Positions 1 through 8,440 of a DNA stretch of 42,250 nt are shown in pieces. The position numbers were made by a program, and so were the translations under genes. The notes beneath the pieces are model-generated. The model saw only the letters and a program-made list of their open reading frames with translations. It ran no database searches and was not told where the DNA came from. This stretch comes from an uncultured Eubacterium sp. (lineage in GTDB: Bacteria; Bacillota; Clostridia; Lachnospirales; Lachnospiraceae), in contig CAJTLS010000021.1 in NCBI GenBank assembly GCA_910577295.1, positions 1 to 42,250 on the forward strand, given 5' to 3'. Each line of letters begins with the position of its first letter. The stretch's first letter is position 1.

Positions 1-2147
1 TCCATAATGGCAGCATAATCAATTCCATTACCGGCTATAGTGCTGGTCAGACGACTTTTTGCATTTCCGGAAATATAGTGTTCCTGTGCCGACAGCATAC
101 ACAGGGAAAACGGTCTGTCCTCATTCGGATACCCATTTTCTGTTCCGTGATAAATGTATTTCGTGGTATATAATGCCTCTTTTCCGCTATTCTTTTTCAA
201 ATAGGCAGACGGATGTATCTCCGTTAAGAGATTGCGGTAGTTATCAAAACGGTAACCATATTTTGTGGTGACTGCCGCGTCTGCCTTTTCCCCATACATT
301 TTCTCTGTTTCCTGCACGACAAGCGAGCCTTTCCCATTCTTGTCATAACGGTAAAGGGTTTCTTCTTTTTCTTTCCCATAGTTAATCTCATCAGTAAGAA
401 GTTTATTCTCGTTATATAGGTATAGCGTGACGTTCTTTTTGATGTTCTTTTTTAGTTTCAGCGTGTCGGCGTTAATGTTTGATTTTTTATAGGTATAATC
501 GTAGTATTTTCCGTTTGTTTTGTATTTGTTCGGGTTAAATGTGCTGACTACGGTTACGGCTTTGAGGCCGCTGTTGCCGTACTGCCATGCTTCGTAGATG
601 GGGCCGTCGTCTCCTTTCCTCTCGCGGAAGTCGTCATAACTGCGCAGAGCGCCCTCTCCTTTTTTCTGGAAGTAGTCGTATTTGATGCCGTTTGTTTTTT
701 TCCCTGTTTTTACGTCTCTTTCATACTCCCTTGTGACATAGAACTGCTCGGTGACGACGTCTCTTTTCTGCCCGCTGTTTCCGCCTTTTTCCCCGCGCAG
801 GGAGCAGGCACGGTATTCATAGCGGGTTTCGCTGCCGTCGGCGGTGATTTTGTTGAGGAGGTAGCTTTGGTTGGTAGAAACACGCTGGGAGGCCACGCCA
901 GCACCGGAGATGTTGACGAGACGCTCCACCGTTTGGTAGGCGTATTTCTCTTTGCTGCCGTCGACGGTGGCGGCAGTGAGGGTGACGCCGTGCAGCCGGT
1001 CGCCGTAGTGCGGCGTGTAGGTTTTTTCTTCGGTTTCGTAGATGATGGTTTTGTGGCTTATGCCACCGGCGTTGCCGCTTTCTGTTTCTAATCCCTGAAC
1101 GGTGACGGATGTCAGTACCTTTTCGTCTTCTGCCCCGCTGTAGTGGAATACGATTTACCGCCCGACGGAGTCAGTGATTTTGCTGAAGTAGATGCCATCA
1201 GTGTAGGTGTAGCGGATGGTGTTGCCGTGGGCGTCCTTCTGCAATACGATGACGCCGTTTTCGTTGAAGTAGGTGCGCAGGCCGGTTTTGTCGCGCAGCA
1301 GATATTTACAGGCAGTGCCGTCGACGGTTTTGTTCCAGTCTTCGAGTTTGACGTCTTCGTATTCATAGCCTTCGAGTCCTTGGATGGGATAGCGTCTGCT
1401 GGCTTCGTCCTGTTCTGTTTTGATTGGAATGACGCCGGTGCTGCCGTAATGAAGGTAGGCGGGCCTTTTTTCCCAGCCCTCTTGTTCTGCCAGCGTGACG
1501 GTTTCGATCCATGGAAAGTCGTAACGCCAGCCACTGGCGATCCCGTATACGCTGTGTCTTTCGTTGCTGACGATTTTCGTGCGCTGGGTTCCGTCTTCCG
1601 GTTTGATTACGTCCTGATGCTGCACCCTGCCTTTTTTATAGCTGGCGCCGATTAGGTTTTTTAAGGCGTTTTTGTGGTTTTTCAGTAATGCCGTGTTGAC
1701 GATAAGTTCCCGTTTGCTGCCGTCTTCTGCCGTGTATTCGACCCATACGGTGTCGCGTTTGAGTTCGTCTGCATGCTCGACGGTGGCGTGCCCTAAGTTG
1801 GCTTCGTTGCTGTCATAGTAACGGCTGAGTTCAAAATCCATGCCGCCGGTTCCCTCAAGGGAGAGGTCGCTGCGGGAGAGGATTAGGTGGCCGGTGGCGG
1901 TGTCCACGCCGTCGGCGCACTCGGCTTCCAGAGGGGAGCCGGCAAGACGGTTTTCGTAGACGCTGCGGAAAGTGTCGCCGTAGGCGGCTTCCACTGCGGT
2001 GTTGTACACCTCACCAAAGGTGAGGTTCTCGCCAACGGTGAGGTTCTCGCCTGCTGCCTGAGCGGTGATGCGACCGGTGCATAAAACCACGCCACATAAA
2101 AAGGCAGTAGCTGTCACCCTGAATAACTTCTTTCTCAGATTTCTCAT
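1..2147 (-). pseudogene. Secreted RHS/YD-repeat protein, interrupted by an in-frame TAA and cut by the window edge
   Basis: The start is placed at the ATG at 2147, with GAGGAG nine bases upstream. It opens a Sec signal peptide (MRNLRKKLFRVTATAFLCGV, ending near AQAAG). A DUF6531-like RHS entry follows (DTATGHLILSRSDLSLEG, then ELSRYYDS), then YD-type repeats such as GNTIRYTY. After 330 codons there is a TAA at 1155-1157. The same frame then stays open for 384 further codons to the window edge and still reads as RHS protein (RYEYRACSLRGE, ETLYRYDKNG, TTKYGYRFDN). RHS proteins usually have a glutamine at the position of this stop (GRQI), so a CAA-to-TAA change is likely. No frameshift is needed. 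Codon use is GC-rich over the N-terminal two thirds and clearly AT-richer below about position 540, resembling the core/tip split of RHS genes. It may be a recent pseudogene, a read-through gene or a sequence error. Confidence 0.85.
2011..2049 (-). repeat. 18-bp tandem duplication in the RHS N-terminus
   Basis: Two near-identical 18-bp units (GGTGAGGTTCTCGCC plus a 3-bp variable end on the plus strand) lie side by side just after the signal peptide. They encode the repeated residues GENLTVGENLTFGE. The unit keeps the reading frame, so copy number changes would only lengthen or shorten the mature N-terminus. Confidence 0.7.
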
Positions 2148-2241
2148 AATAATCAAACTCCTCTCTTCCCAAATACTCCGCTTCTTTTGGCATCCTGCTT
2201 TATGCCAAATTCCTTTCGTACCCCTACTGGCAACAAAAAAG

Positions 2242-2296
2242 TAAAAAAAATAATTCCATCCGGAAAACACAAAGTTTTATCACTCGGATGGAATTA
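2242..2296 (-). terminator. Rho-independent terminator ahead of the RHS gene
   Basis: TAATTCCATCCG (2251-2262) and CGGATGGAATTA (2285-2296) form a perfect 12-bp stem around a 22-nt loop. Read on the minus strand the stem is followed at once by a run of eight T. It would stop transcripts arriving from the nucleoside phosphorylase gene, 192 bp upstream, before they enter the RHS gene. Confidence 0.75.
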
Positions 2297-2330
2297 CCCT
2301 GTTTCTGGAATTGTTTTGTCAAACAATTCC
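2293..2330 (-). promoter_or_regulatory. Candidate RHS promoter with its -35 inside a perfect palindrome
   Basis: GGAATTGTTT (2307-2316) and AAACAATTCC (2321-2330) are a perfect 10-bp inverted repeat with a 4-nt spacer. On the minus strand the centre reads TTGACA (2317-2322), a consensus -35. Eighteen bases downstream is a weak -10 (GGTAAT, 2293-2298), which overlaps the upstream arm of the terminator. The palindrome is well placed to be a repressor operator. The -10 is poor, so the promoter call is tentative. Confidence 0.4.
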
Positions 2331-2352
2331 TTTTGTCTTTTGTCGTCCTTTA

Positions 2353-2372
2353 TGATATGTTTTATCATATCA
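2353..2372. repeat. Inverted repeat upstream of the RHS promoter palindrome
   Basis: TGATATG (2353-2359) and CATATCA (2366-2372) are perfect 7-bp arms around TTTTAT. It lies in the 341-bp gap between the RHS start and the nucleoside phosphorylase stop, and is a second possible protein-binding site. The rest of this gap, 2373-2488, shows nothing I can name. Confidence 0.4.
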
Positions 2373-2488
2373 GATACCGAAATTTCCTACTAGGGGCACT
2401 AGCAATAACTATTCCACGCAATAGCAAAGTTATATAAAATCCCTTTCCATAAAAAAGTGTCCCTATGCCAAAATTATTCTCTGCTTCT

Positions 2489-3253
2489 TTACACGGAAAC
2501 AACATAGTGCGCCAGCTCCAATGCAATATCAAAATGTCCTGAATCGTGCTGTGTACCTTTCTGTTCTCCCTCTTTACGCCGGCTATCCCATTCAGGCGCG
2601 TCAAGCAAATCTCCACTCGTAAAAAATGAGTAGAAATTCAAGCCCCGAAAATCACACATTGCCTGCAGGGCGGCGCATTCCATTTCTACCGAAATACAGC
2701 CGTCTGCTTTATGCTTATTAAAATTATTAATTGTTTCCCTATAAAAAGAATCCGTCGTCCACGTTTTTCCCTTTACAAAGGGAATGCCATTTTCCTTCAT
2801 AAATGCTGCAACTATATCCGCATTTTTTATTGTAATATAATCTGCTGCAGGTGCGTAATGATACGAGGTTCCTTCATCGCGATATGCCTCCGTCGGTATC
2901 ATAACTTTCCCATGGGTAATTTCTCTGTCCAGACAGCCGGCGCCGCCGAAGACAATATATTTATCCGTTTTGATTTCCGCCAACGTATCTTCCACCGTTC
3001 CGACACACGCAGGAGCTCCTACATATGTTTTATAAAACGCAAAAACCTTTCCTTTATATTCTATGCGGTAAATTGGTGTGCTTCCGCTTGCAAACCAAAA
3101 AACAGCAATTTGTTTACAGTCGTAATTGTTCAAAACAAACTCTTCAATGACATGGGAAAATGTCAGTATACAGGCGTCTACCCTCGGTACATCTTCCTTA
3201 AAACATGGATTTATAATTGCCTCCGATTGATTATCAAAACTATCTGTTATCAT
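2489..3253 (-). CDS. Nucleoside phosphorylase (PNP/UDP family, uridine-phosphorylase-like)
   Basis: This 254-residue protein matches the PNP_UDP_1 fold in length and layout. It has a glycine-rich FGGAGCL stretch near residue 100 and the late motif SVEMECAALQAM, whose Met-Glu contacts the ribose in this family. Members cleave a nucleoside with phosphate to give the free base and (deoxy)ribose-1-phosphate in the cytoplasm. It has no signal peptide or membrane segment. The base specificity cannot be read from the sequence with confidence. Uridine-phosphorylase-like is my best guess. The start is supported by AAGGAGGAG ending five bases before the ATG. It appears to be a single-gene unit with its own promoter and the strong terminator downstream. 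Confidence 0.8.
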   Translation of the reverse strand: MITDSFDNQSEAIINPCFKEDVPRVDACILTFSHVIEEFVLNNYDCKQIAVFWFASGSTPIYRIEYKGKVFAFYKTYVGAPACVGTVEDTLAEIKTDKYIVFGGAGCLDREITHGKVMIPTEAYRDEGTSYHYAPAADYITIKNADIVAAFMKENGIPFVKGKTWTTDSFYRETINNFNKHKADGCISVEMECAALQAMCDFRGLNFYSFFTSGDLLDAPEWDSRRKEGEQKGTQHDSGHFDIALELAHYVVSV

Positions 3254-3320
3254 TTTTCTCCTCCTTATCCGTCAATTATTCCGCTCTCTTATGACGGTTA
3301 TCCAAGACTTTAGTATCAAC

Positions 3321-3349
3321 AGTATACTTACCGAACGGCAAAATTACAA
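3321..3349 (-). promoter_or_regulatory. Sigma-A promoter of the nucleoside phosphorylase gene
   Basis: On the minus strand TTGTAA (3344-3349) is followed after exactly 17 bp by TATACT (3321-3326), about 70 bp upstream of the ATG at 3253. Confidence 0.55.
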
Positions 3350-3374
3350 CCATTTTATACTAATCATATAATTC

Positions 3375-5327
3375 TTAATGCGGAGGAGAATTATCCGGCG
3401 GCAGGCAGACATGATTATGACAGATATAATATGTTGTCTTGCCATTTAATAAACGATAGTCCTCAGTCGGACGAGGAAGAATATTAACTTCGGAACAGAG
3501 AGGAAGATGGGATAATATTTCCTCCTTACTGTCGTCATGCGAAAGTACTACGGTAATCTTCATTGGTGGATGATAGTACAAAATGAGCGCAATCAGAAAC
3601 ATGGCATATCCCGCCGGATACTGCTGCGCCGCTGTGGACATATAGGCAAGCTGCCACTCGGCATCTTTCTTTATTTCCTCTTCTCCGAGAATTTGCGAGA
3701 GCCGGACGAGACAAAAAGCCATAACGGAATTTCCCGATGGCATGGCTCCGTCATAGGTTTCTTTCGGCCTCGTAATCAGGCTGCCATTTTCTCTGCCATA
3801 TAGGAAAAAGCCACCGCCATTTGTATCTGAAAACTGCTTTTTCACCTGATGATAAAGCGTTTTGGCACGTTCCCGGTAATATGGCTTTGCCGTCGCTTCA
3901 TAAAGAAAAATAAGCGCCGCCATATAATACGCGTAGTCATCCAGAAAACCATTGACGGAGCGGGCCCCGTTGCGGCAGCTGACAAATAACAAATCTCCCT
4001 CCGCCAGATTTTCCTCTATGAATTTTTGTGTTCTCTCCGCCGCCTGAAGATATCGCTGCTTCCCCGTCGCCCGATACAAAATAACCATAGCGCAAATCAT
4101 CAGGGCATTCCACGACGTAAGAATCTTATCATCTATATGCAGTTTATAACGCGACTTCCGGTACTCATACAGCATCTGCCGCTCCCTGTCAAATGAATCG
4201 GCAATCGCGGCGCCCCCCAAAAGGTTGGGGATGTTCTTTCCCTCAAAATTCCCCCGCTCTGTAATCCCATAATACTCACAAAAAGAGGCGCCCGTCTCTT
4301 CACCAAGAAGCGTGCAGATTTCCTCGTAGTTCCAAAGGTAAAAGCGACCTTCCTCTCCCTCACTATCCGCATCCTGCGCAGAATAAAACTCTCCCGCCTC
4401 TCCCGTCATTTCCCTGAAAACGTAAGCTGCCGTCTTCTCTGCAGTATCAAGAAAGAATGGCTCTCCCGAAACCTTAAACATAGAAGCATAAGCAAGAATC
4501 AATAGCGCATTATCATAGAGCATTTTCTCAAAATGTGGGGCAAGAAAATAATTATCGGTAGAGTATCGGGAAAAGCCAAAACCTATCTGGTCAAAAATCC
4601 CGCCCCGCCTCATCTGTTCGAGCGTCTTATGAACTGCGCTGCGAGAAAAAGATGCTTCCTCTTTGTCCGCCTCCATCGTGGAATATAAGAGAAGAAACAG
4701 CAGATTATGAGGGGTAGGAAATTTCGGCGCCGTACCAAAACCCCCATATCTGCTATCGAAACTTTGCGAAAAAAGAGACGCTGCCCGCTTTAGTAATTCC
4801 CTGTCTATCAAACTGCTTTTCGTGGCGTCTTCCGCTCCTACGTGGGAGAGAATTTGCTCCGCCGATTCGATTAGCGCCGTCTTATTCGTCTGCCATTGCT
4901 CGGCAATAGCACGCAGCAAATCCCGAAAACCTATCATCCCGGAATGGGAATCCGGAGGAAAATACGTTCCCGCATAAAAGGGCTTCTGCTGCGCCGTCAT
5001 AAAGATACTCATCGGCCAGCCGCCGCCCCCCGTTAGCGCCTGACAGACAGTCATATAGACGCTGTCAATATCCGGTCGCTCCTCCCTGTCAACTTTAACG
5101 CACACAAAATAACGATTTAAAAGAGCCGCCGTCTCTTCGTCTTCAAAACTCTCGTGCGCCATCACATGGCACCAGTGGCATGTACTGTAGCCGACGCTTA
5201 AAAACACCGGCTTGTCTTCCCGTTCTGCTTTCTCAAATGCTTCTTCTCCCCACGGATACCAGTCTACCGGATTCTCCGCATGCTGTAAGAGATACGGACT
5301 ACTTTGGTCTTTTAGTCGATTTGCCAT
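3375..5327 (-). CDS. YyaL/SSP411-type thioredoxin-domain protein (DUF255)
   Basis: The 650-residue length and the opening NRLKDQSSPYLLQHAENPVD are characteristic of the YyaL/spermatogenesis-associated-20 family. Residues about 1-165 are a thioredoxin-like domain with the redox motif CHWC (STCHWCHVMAHESF). The rest is an (alpha/alpha) barrel related to N-acylglucosamine 2-epimerases (GGIFDQIGFGFSRYSTDNY, HFEKMLYDNALL). The biochemical role of the family is not settled. It is soluble and probably cytoplasmic. Its ATG overlaps the stop of the FAD/Rieske gene in the sequence TAATG, with AAAGGAGAG just upstream, so the two are translationally coupled. A shared redox task is an inference from this coupling. 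Confidence 0.88.
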   Translation of the reverse strand: MANRLKDQSSPYLLQHAENPVDWYPWGEEAFEKAEREDKPVFLSVGYSTCHWCHVMAHESFEDEETAALLNRYFVCVKVDREERPDIDSVYMTVCQALTGGGGWPMSIFMTAQQKPFYAGTYFPPDSHSGMIGFRDLLRAIAEQWQTNKTALIESAEQILSHVGAEDATKSSLIDRELLKRAASLFSQSFDSRYGGFGTAPKFPTPHNLLFLLLYSTMEADKEEASFSRSAVHKTLEQMRRGGIFDQIGFGFSRYSTDNYFLAPHFEKMLYDNALLILAYASMFKVSGEPFFLDTAEKTAAYVFREMTGEAGEFYSAQDADSEGEEGRFYLWNYEEICTLLGEETGASFCEYYGITERGNFEGKNIPNLLGGAAIADSFDRERQMLYEYRKSRYKLHIDDKILTSWNALMICAMVILYRATGKQRYLQAAERTQKFIEENLAEGDLLFVSCRNGARSVNGFLDDYAYYMAALIFLYEATAKPYYRERAKTLYHQVKKQFSDTNGGGFFLYGRENGSLITRPKETYDGAMPSGNSVMAFCLVRLSQILGEEEIKKDAEWQLAYMSTAAQQYPAGYAMFLIALILYYHPPMKITVVLSHDDSKEEILSHLPLCSEVNILPRPTEDYRLLNGKTTYYICHNHVCLPPDNSPPH

Positions 5328-6634
5328 TATTCTCTCCTTTTACCCAGATTTCCATTTGCCGGATTATTTAACAGACGTCCCTGTTCATCAAACCTCGAAC
5401 CGTGGCAGGGGCAGTCCCATGAATGCTCCACGCCATTCCACTTCAGGGAACATCCCATATGCGGACAGCGCTTTTGCGCCGGTGAGAGGAGATTGACAAT
5501 CGCTTCACACCCATTCAGGAATAATTGCGGCTTCCACATTGACCTCGAAGGAGAGAATACTTCCGCGTAAACATTTTCCTTTCCGGAAACTAAATCTGAC
5601 AAAATCATGGCTGCCGTCATGGAGGAAGTCATCCCCCATTTATTAAATCCAGCCGCCACAAAACAGTTCGGCATATTTTTTGAGTACTTTCCGATATATG
5701 GGATTCCGTCCAGCGTCATACAATCCTGCGTCGCCCAGTGATAGGTTTCGGATGAAGAGGGATAGCAGGACTTCGCAAAATCTCTCAACTCCTGCCAGCA
5801 GCCTCCCTTCTTTCCCGTCCGGTGGCTGCCGCCGCCAACGAGCAGGAAATCCCGATAACTGCGAAACGATAACCCCGTCCGTCTCTCATCCACATACATC
5901 CCCTTTACGCAGGGGGCGTTTCTGAGTGCAATCACATAAGAGCGGTGCTGATACATTTTCATAAAATACATTCCGTGTTTATTATCCATCGGAAAATGTG
6001 TGGCAATGATAAGTTTTTCAAAGGCAATTTCGCCCCGATTTGTTACCGCCGTATTTTCTTTCAATTCCGTGACAAAAGTGTGCTCATAAATTTTTAAATT
6101 AGCGGCAATTTGCGCAGCAAACCGCAAGGGGTGAAACTGTGCCTGCCCCTCGAATGCAAGCGCTCCGACAGTAGGAAACGGAAGTTCCTCTGTCGGCACA
6201 AGCGGAACCGGATGACCGAGCCTGTCGAGCGCCTCTGCTTCCCGTTCGAGTTTCTTCCTGTTATCCGTCGAATAGACATACGACGTCCGCTCTTCAAAAT
6301 CACAATCTATGTTCTGACAAAGTTCCGCATACTTATCCCGCGCTCTCTGATTCGCATCCAGCACAAGTTGGGCGCGCTCTCTGCCCGCCCCTTTCAGTAA
6401 TTTATGATACAAAAGTCCATGCTGCGCCGTAATCTTTGCCGTTGTGTTTTCCGTGACTCCAGAGCATATTGTGCGCCCTTCGACGAGCATGTAATCAATC
6501 CCCATCTCCTGTAAAAAATGAGCGCACAAAATACCCGCCATTCCGCCGCCTATAATGAGAACATCCGTCTTTTGATTCCCATCCAGCCGCGGGAAATCAG
6601 GGAGCTTTCTTCCCTTTATCCAAATTGACTTCAT
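5327..6634 (-). CDS. FAD-dependent oxidoreductase (DAO type) with C-terminal Rieske domain
   Basis: The 435-residue protein begins with a FAD-binding Rossmann motif (DVLIIGGGMAGILCAHFL) and continues as a DadA-like amine or amino-acid oxidoreductase. In the last 60 residues it carries a Rieske 2Fe-2S domain, with CPHMGC and CPCHGS providing the two Cys and two His ligands. This architecture is known in bacteria and is thought to pass electrons between flavin and cluster, but the substrate is unknown. The start has AAAGGGG upstream. The stop overlaps the start of the YyaL-type gene by one base. It follows the two-component genes after a 113-bp gap, so it could belong to that operon or have its own promoter. 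Confidence 0.85.
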   Translation of the reverse strand: MKSIWIKGRKLPDFPRLDGNQKTDVLIIGGGMAGILCAHFLQEMGIDYMLVEGRTICSGVTENTTAKITAQHGLLYHKLLKGAGRERAQLVLDANQRARDKYAELCQNIDCDFEERTSYVYSTDNRKKLEREAEALDRLGHPVPLVPTEELPFPTVGALAFEGQAQFHPLRFAAQIAANLKIYEHTFVTELKENTAVTNRGEIAFEKLIIATHFPMDNKHGMYFMKMYQHRSYVIALRNAPCVKGMYVDERRTGLSFRSYRDFLLVGGGSHRTGKKGGCWQELRDFAKSCYPSSSETYHWATQDCMTLDGIPYIGKYSKNMPNCFVAAGFNKWGMTSSMTAAMILSDLVSGKENVYAEVFSPSRSMWKPQLFLNGCEAIVNLLSPAQKRCPHMGCSLKWNGVEHSWDCPCHGSRFDEQGRLLNNPANGNLGKRRE

Positions 6635-6747
6635 ACGTTACCCCTTTCGCACTTCTGTCTGCATTCGGCAATTATTGAATAACTACCGCACCAATACACT
6701 AACAGTATGTACGAATCAAAAGGAGTTATGCCATTTTGCGCAGTCAT

Positions 6748-7758
6748 TCAGACAACGCTTTTGTAAAAACGCATCTCAAAATGAGCTCCGCCTTGCCGAC
6801 AATTGGATGCCTCTAAAACACCTCCCTGTTCTTTTACAATCATCTTCGCCAGCGCCAGACCAATTCCCACTCCCTTTTCCGAAGTATGTTTCCCCTTATA
6901 AAACCGCTCAAACAAATGCGGCAAATCCTCTTTCGAAATGCCGCGGCCATTATCTTCTATTACAATTTTCGTATAGAGGACATTTTCCTCCGCCTCTATG
7001 TGTATCTCGCCTCCTATAGGCGCAGACTCTATACAATTTTTTACAATATTAGAAAGGCTCTCCTGAGTCCACGCCATATCCCCGAGAAATCCCGTCTCCT
7101 TTTCACATGAAACAATCAACTTCTGCTCCCGCAGTTCCATCGGAATCAATAAATCCCGCGTAGCTCTCTCAATTAACTCCCCGACATTTATTCTCGTCCT
7201 TTTCATCTGAATCGTTCCGGCGTCCAGTTTCGCCATCTTCAGCAGCGTCTCCACAAGCCATTCCATATGTTGTAACAATCCCTCGAGATTGCGCAGCAGT
7301 TCATATCGCGTCCTGTCTTTCAGATCGCGGGAAGCCAGTCTTGACACAATGAGATTAATGGTTGTTAGAGGCGTCCGGATTTGATGGGAAATATCGGCAA
7401 TCGAATTCATCAGATAAATCTTATCGTCCTGAAGAAGCTTTGCCTGATGCGCCAGTTTCTGTATCATCTTCTGCAGTTCCGTCTGTAAGATTGCCAGCTC
7501 GCCCTCTGCCTGCTCCGCAATTTCCATCCGTTGTTTTCCGTGCAGACAGCGCTCGACCTCTTCCGATAACAAAGCAATTTTACGATATCGGAGAAAAGAA
7601 GATAAAAAATGCGCCGCAGTAAAAAGAAAACCGGCAAACAGACAAACAATCATTCCCCTGCTGCCGGAAAAAAGATGTGCTGCAAACAGACAGACAGCAA
7701 GGCCCGCTCCCCATAAAACCATTTCTCTCCGAATTTCCGGATTCCTAAAAAACCCCAT
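6748..7758 (-). CDS. Sensor histidine kinase of the glycosidase operon
   Basis: This 336-residue kinase has two closely spaced N-terminal membrane segments (about residues 14-50) with almost no external loop, so it probably senses within the membrane or through a partner. The HisKA box has the phospho-accepting His in DISHQIRTPLTT. The ATPase domain has the N box (NIVKNCIES), G1 (DNGRGIS), F box (LFERFYKG) and G2 (GVGIGLALAK), so it looks active. Its start overlaps the regulator gene by 14 bp. Kinases of this short type in Firmicutes often work with FtsX/BceB-like ABC transporters, but none is adjacent. The position behind two glycosidase genes suggests a link to sugar or envelope status. Confidence 0.88.
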   Translation of the reverse strand: MGFFRNPEIRREMVLWGAGLAVCLFAAHLFSGSRGMIVCLFAGFLFTAAHFLSSFLRYRKIALLSEEVERCLHGKQRMEIAEQAEGELAILQTELQKMIQKLAHQAKLLQDDKIYLMNSIADISHQIRTPLTTINLIVSRLASRDLKDRTRYELLRNLEGLLQHMEWLVETLLKMAKLDAGTIQMKRTRINVGELIERATRDLLIPMELREQKLIVSCEKETGFLGDMAWTQESLSNIVKNCIESAPIGGEIHIEAEENVLYTKIVIEDNGRGISKEDLPHLFERFYKGKHTSEKGVGIGLALAKMIVKEQGGVLEASNCRQGGAHFEMRFYKSVV

Positions 7759-8413
7759 ATCCCATCCCCCGTATCGTCTTAATTATCTCCGGTCTGGCAG
7801 GATTATCCTCAATCTTTTCACGAAGCCTCTTCATATATACCGTCAGCGTATTGTCCTCGACAAACTCGCCTGCCATATCCCAAATTGCCTCTAATAGCTT
7901 TTCCCTCGTCAGAACCATTCCCTTATTTTGAAACAGAATAAGAAGAAGCCGATATTCCAGTACGGAGAGGAAAATTTCTTCCCCGTCCTTTCTTACGACC
8001 GCTTTCATCGTGTCTACGGTAACATTGCCGGCCTCAAGCAAAACCTGTTTCTTTCCATTTCTGCGCAGACAGGCTCCAATCCGCGAAACCAATTCTCTAG
8101 GGCGAAACGGCTTGCTGATATAATCGTCCGCCCCCATATCCAGTCCTGTCACTACGCTGCATTCGTCTCCCGAAGCCGTCAGGAAAATGACCGGCGTATC
8201 CGTATTTTTTTTGACATGTGCGCATACGGCAAAACCGTTTCCATCCAAGAGTGAAATATCCAGTAAAACGATATCAAAATGCCTCTCCTCCAACATATCA
8301 AGAGCCTCTTTCTGACCGGATGCCGAAGTCACACAAAATCCCTCGCCCGCCAAAAACTCCCTCAGGTTTTCCACAATTGCTCTATCATCCTCTACCAATA
8401 ACAGCTCCGTCAC
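7745..8413 (-). CDS. OmpR-family response regulator of the glycosidase operon
   Basis: The 222-residue protein has a receiver domain (ELLLVEDD acidic pocket, phospho-acceptor Asp in FDIVLLDIS, Lys in ISKPF) and a C-terminal winged helix (TVYMKRLREKIEDN, TIRGMGYGVF). The start is a GTG at 8413 with AAAGGGG upstream. It begins 27 bp after the GH31 stop and overlaps the kinase start, so GH43, GH31, regulator and kinase read as one transcription unit. It lacks any obvious autoregulated promoter of its own. Confidence 0.9.
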   Translation of the reverse strand: MTELLLVEDDRAIVENLREFLAGEGFCVTSASGQKEALDMLEERHFDIVLLDISLLDGNGFAVCAHVKKNTDTPVIFLTASGDECSVVTGLDMGADDYISKPFRPRELVSRIGACLRRNGKKQVLLEAGNVTVDTMKAVVRKDGEEIFLSVLEYRLLLILFQNKGMVLTREKLLEAIWDMAGEFVEDNTLTVYMKRLREKIEDNPARPEIIKTIRGMGYGVF

Positions 8414-8440
8414 ACGTCTTACCCCTTTCCGCCAAGAACA

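Noticed and set aside
1112..1655. Open frames on both strands around the RHS stop codon
   Set aside because: They are shadows of the RHS frame. The correct minus frame is interrupted only at 1155-1157 and continues unchanged.
2239..2270. ATG at 2270 as the RHS start
   Set aside because: It would add an aromatic, non-signal N-terminus, lies within the terminator hairpin and has no ribosome binding site. The ATG at 2147 has GAGGAG and a clean signal peptide.
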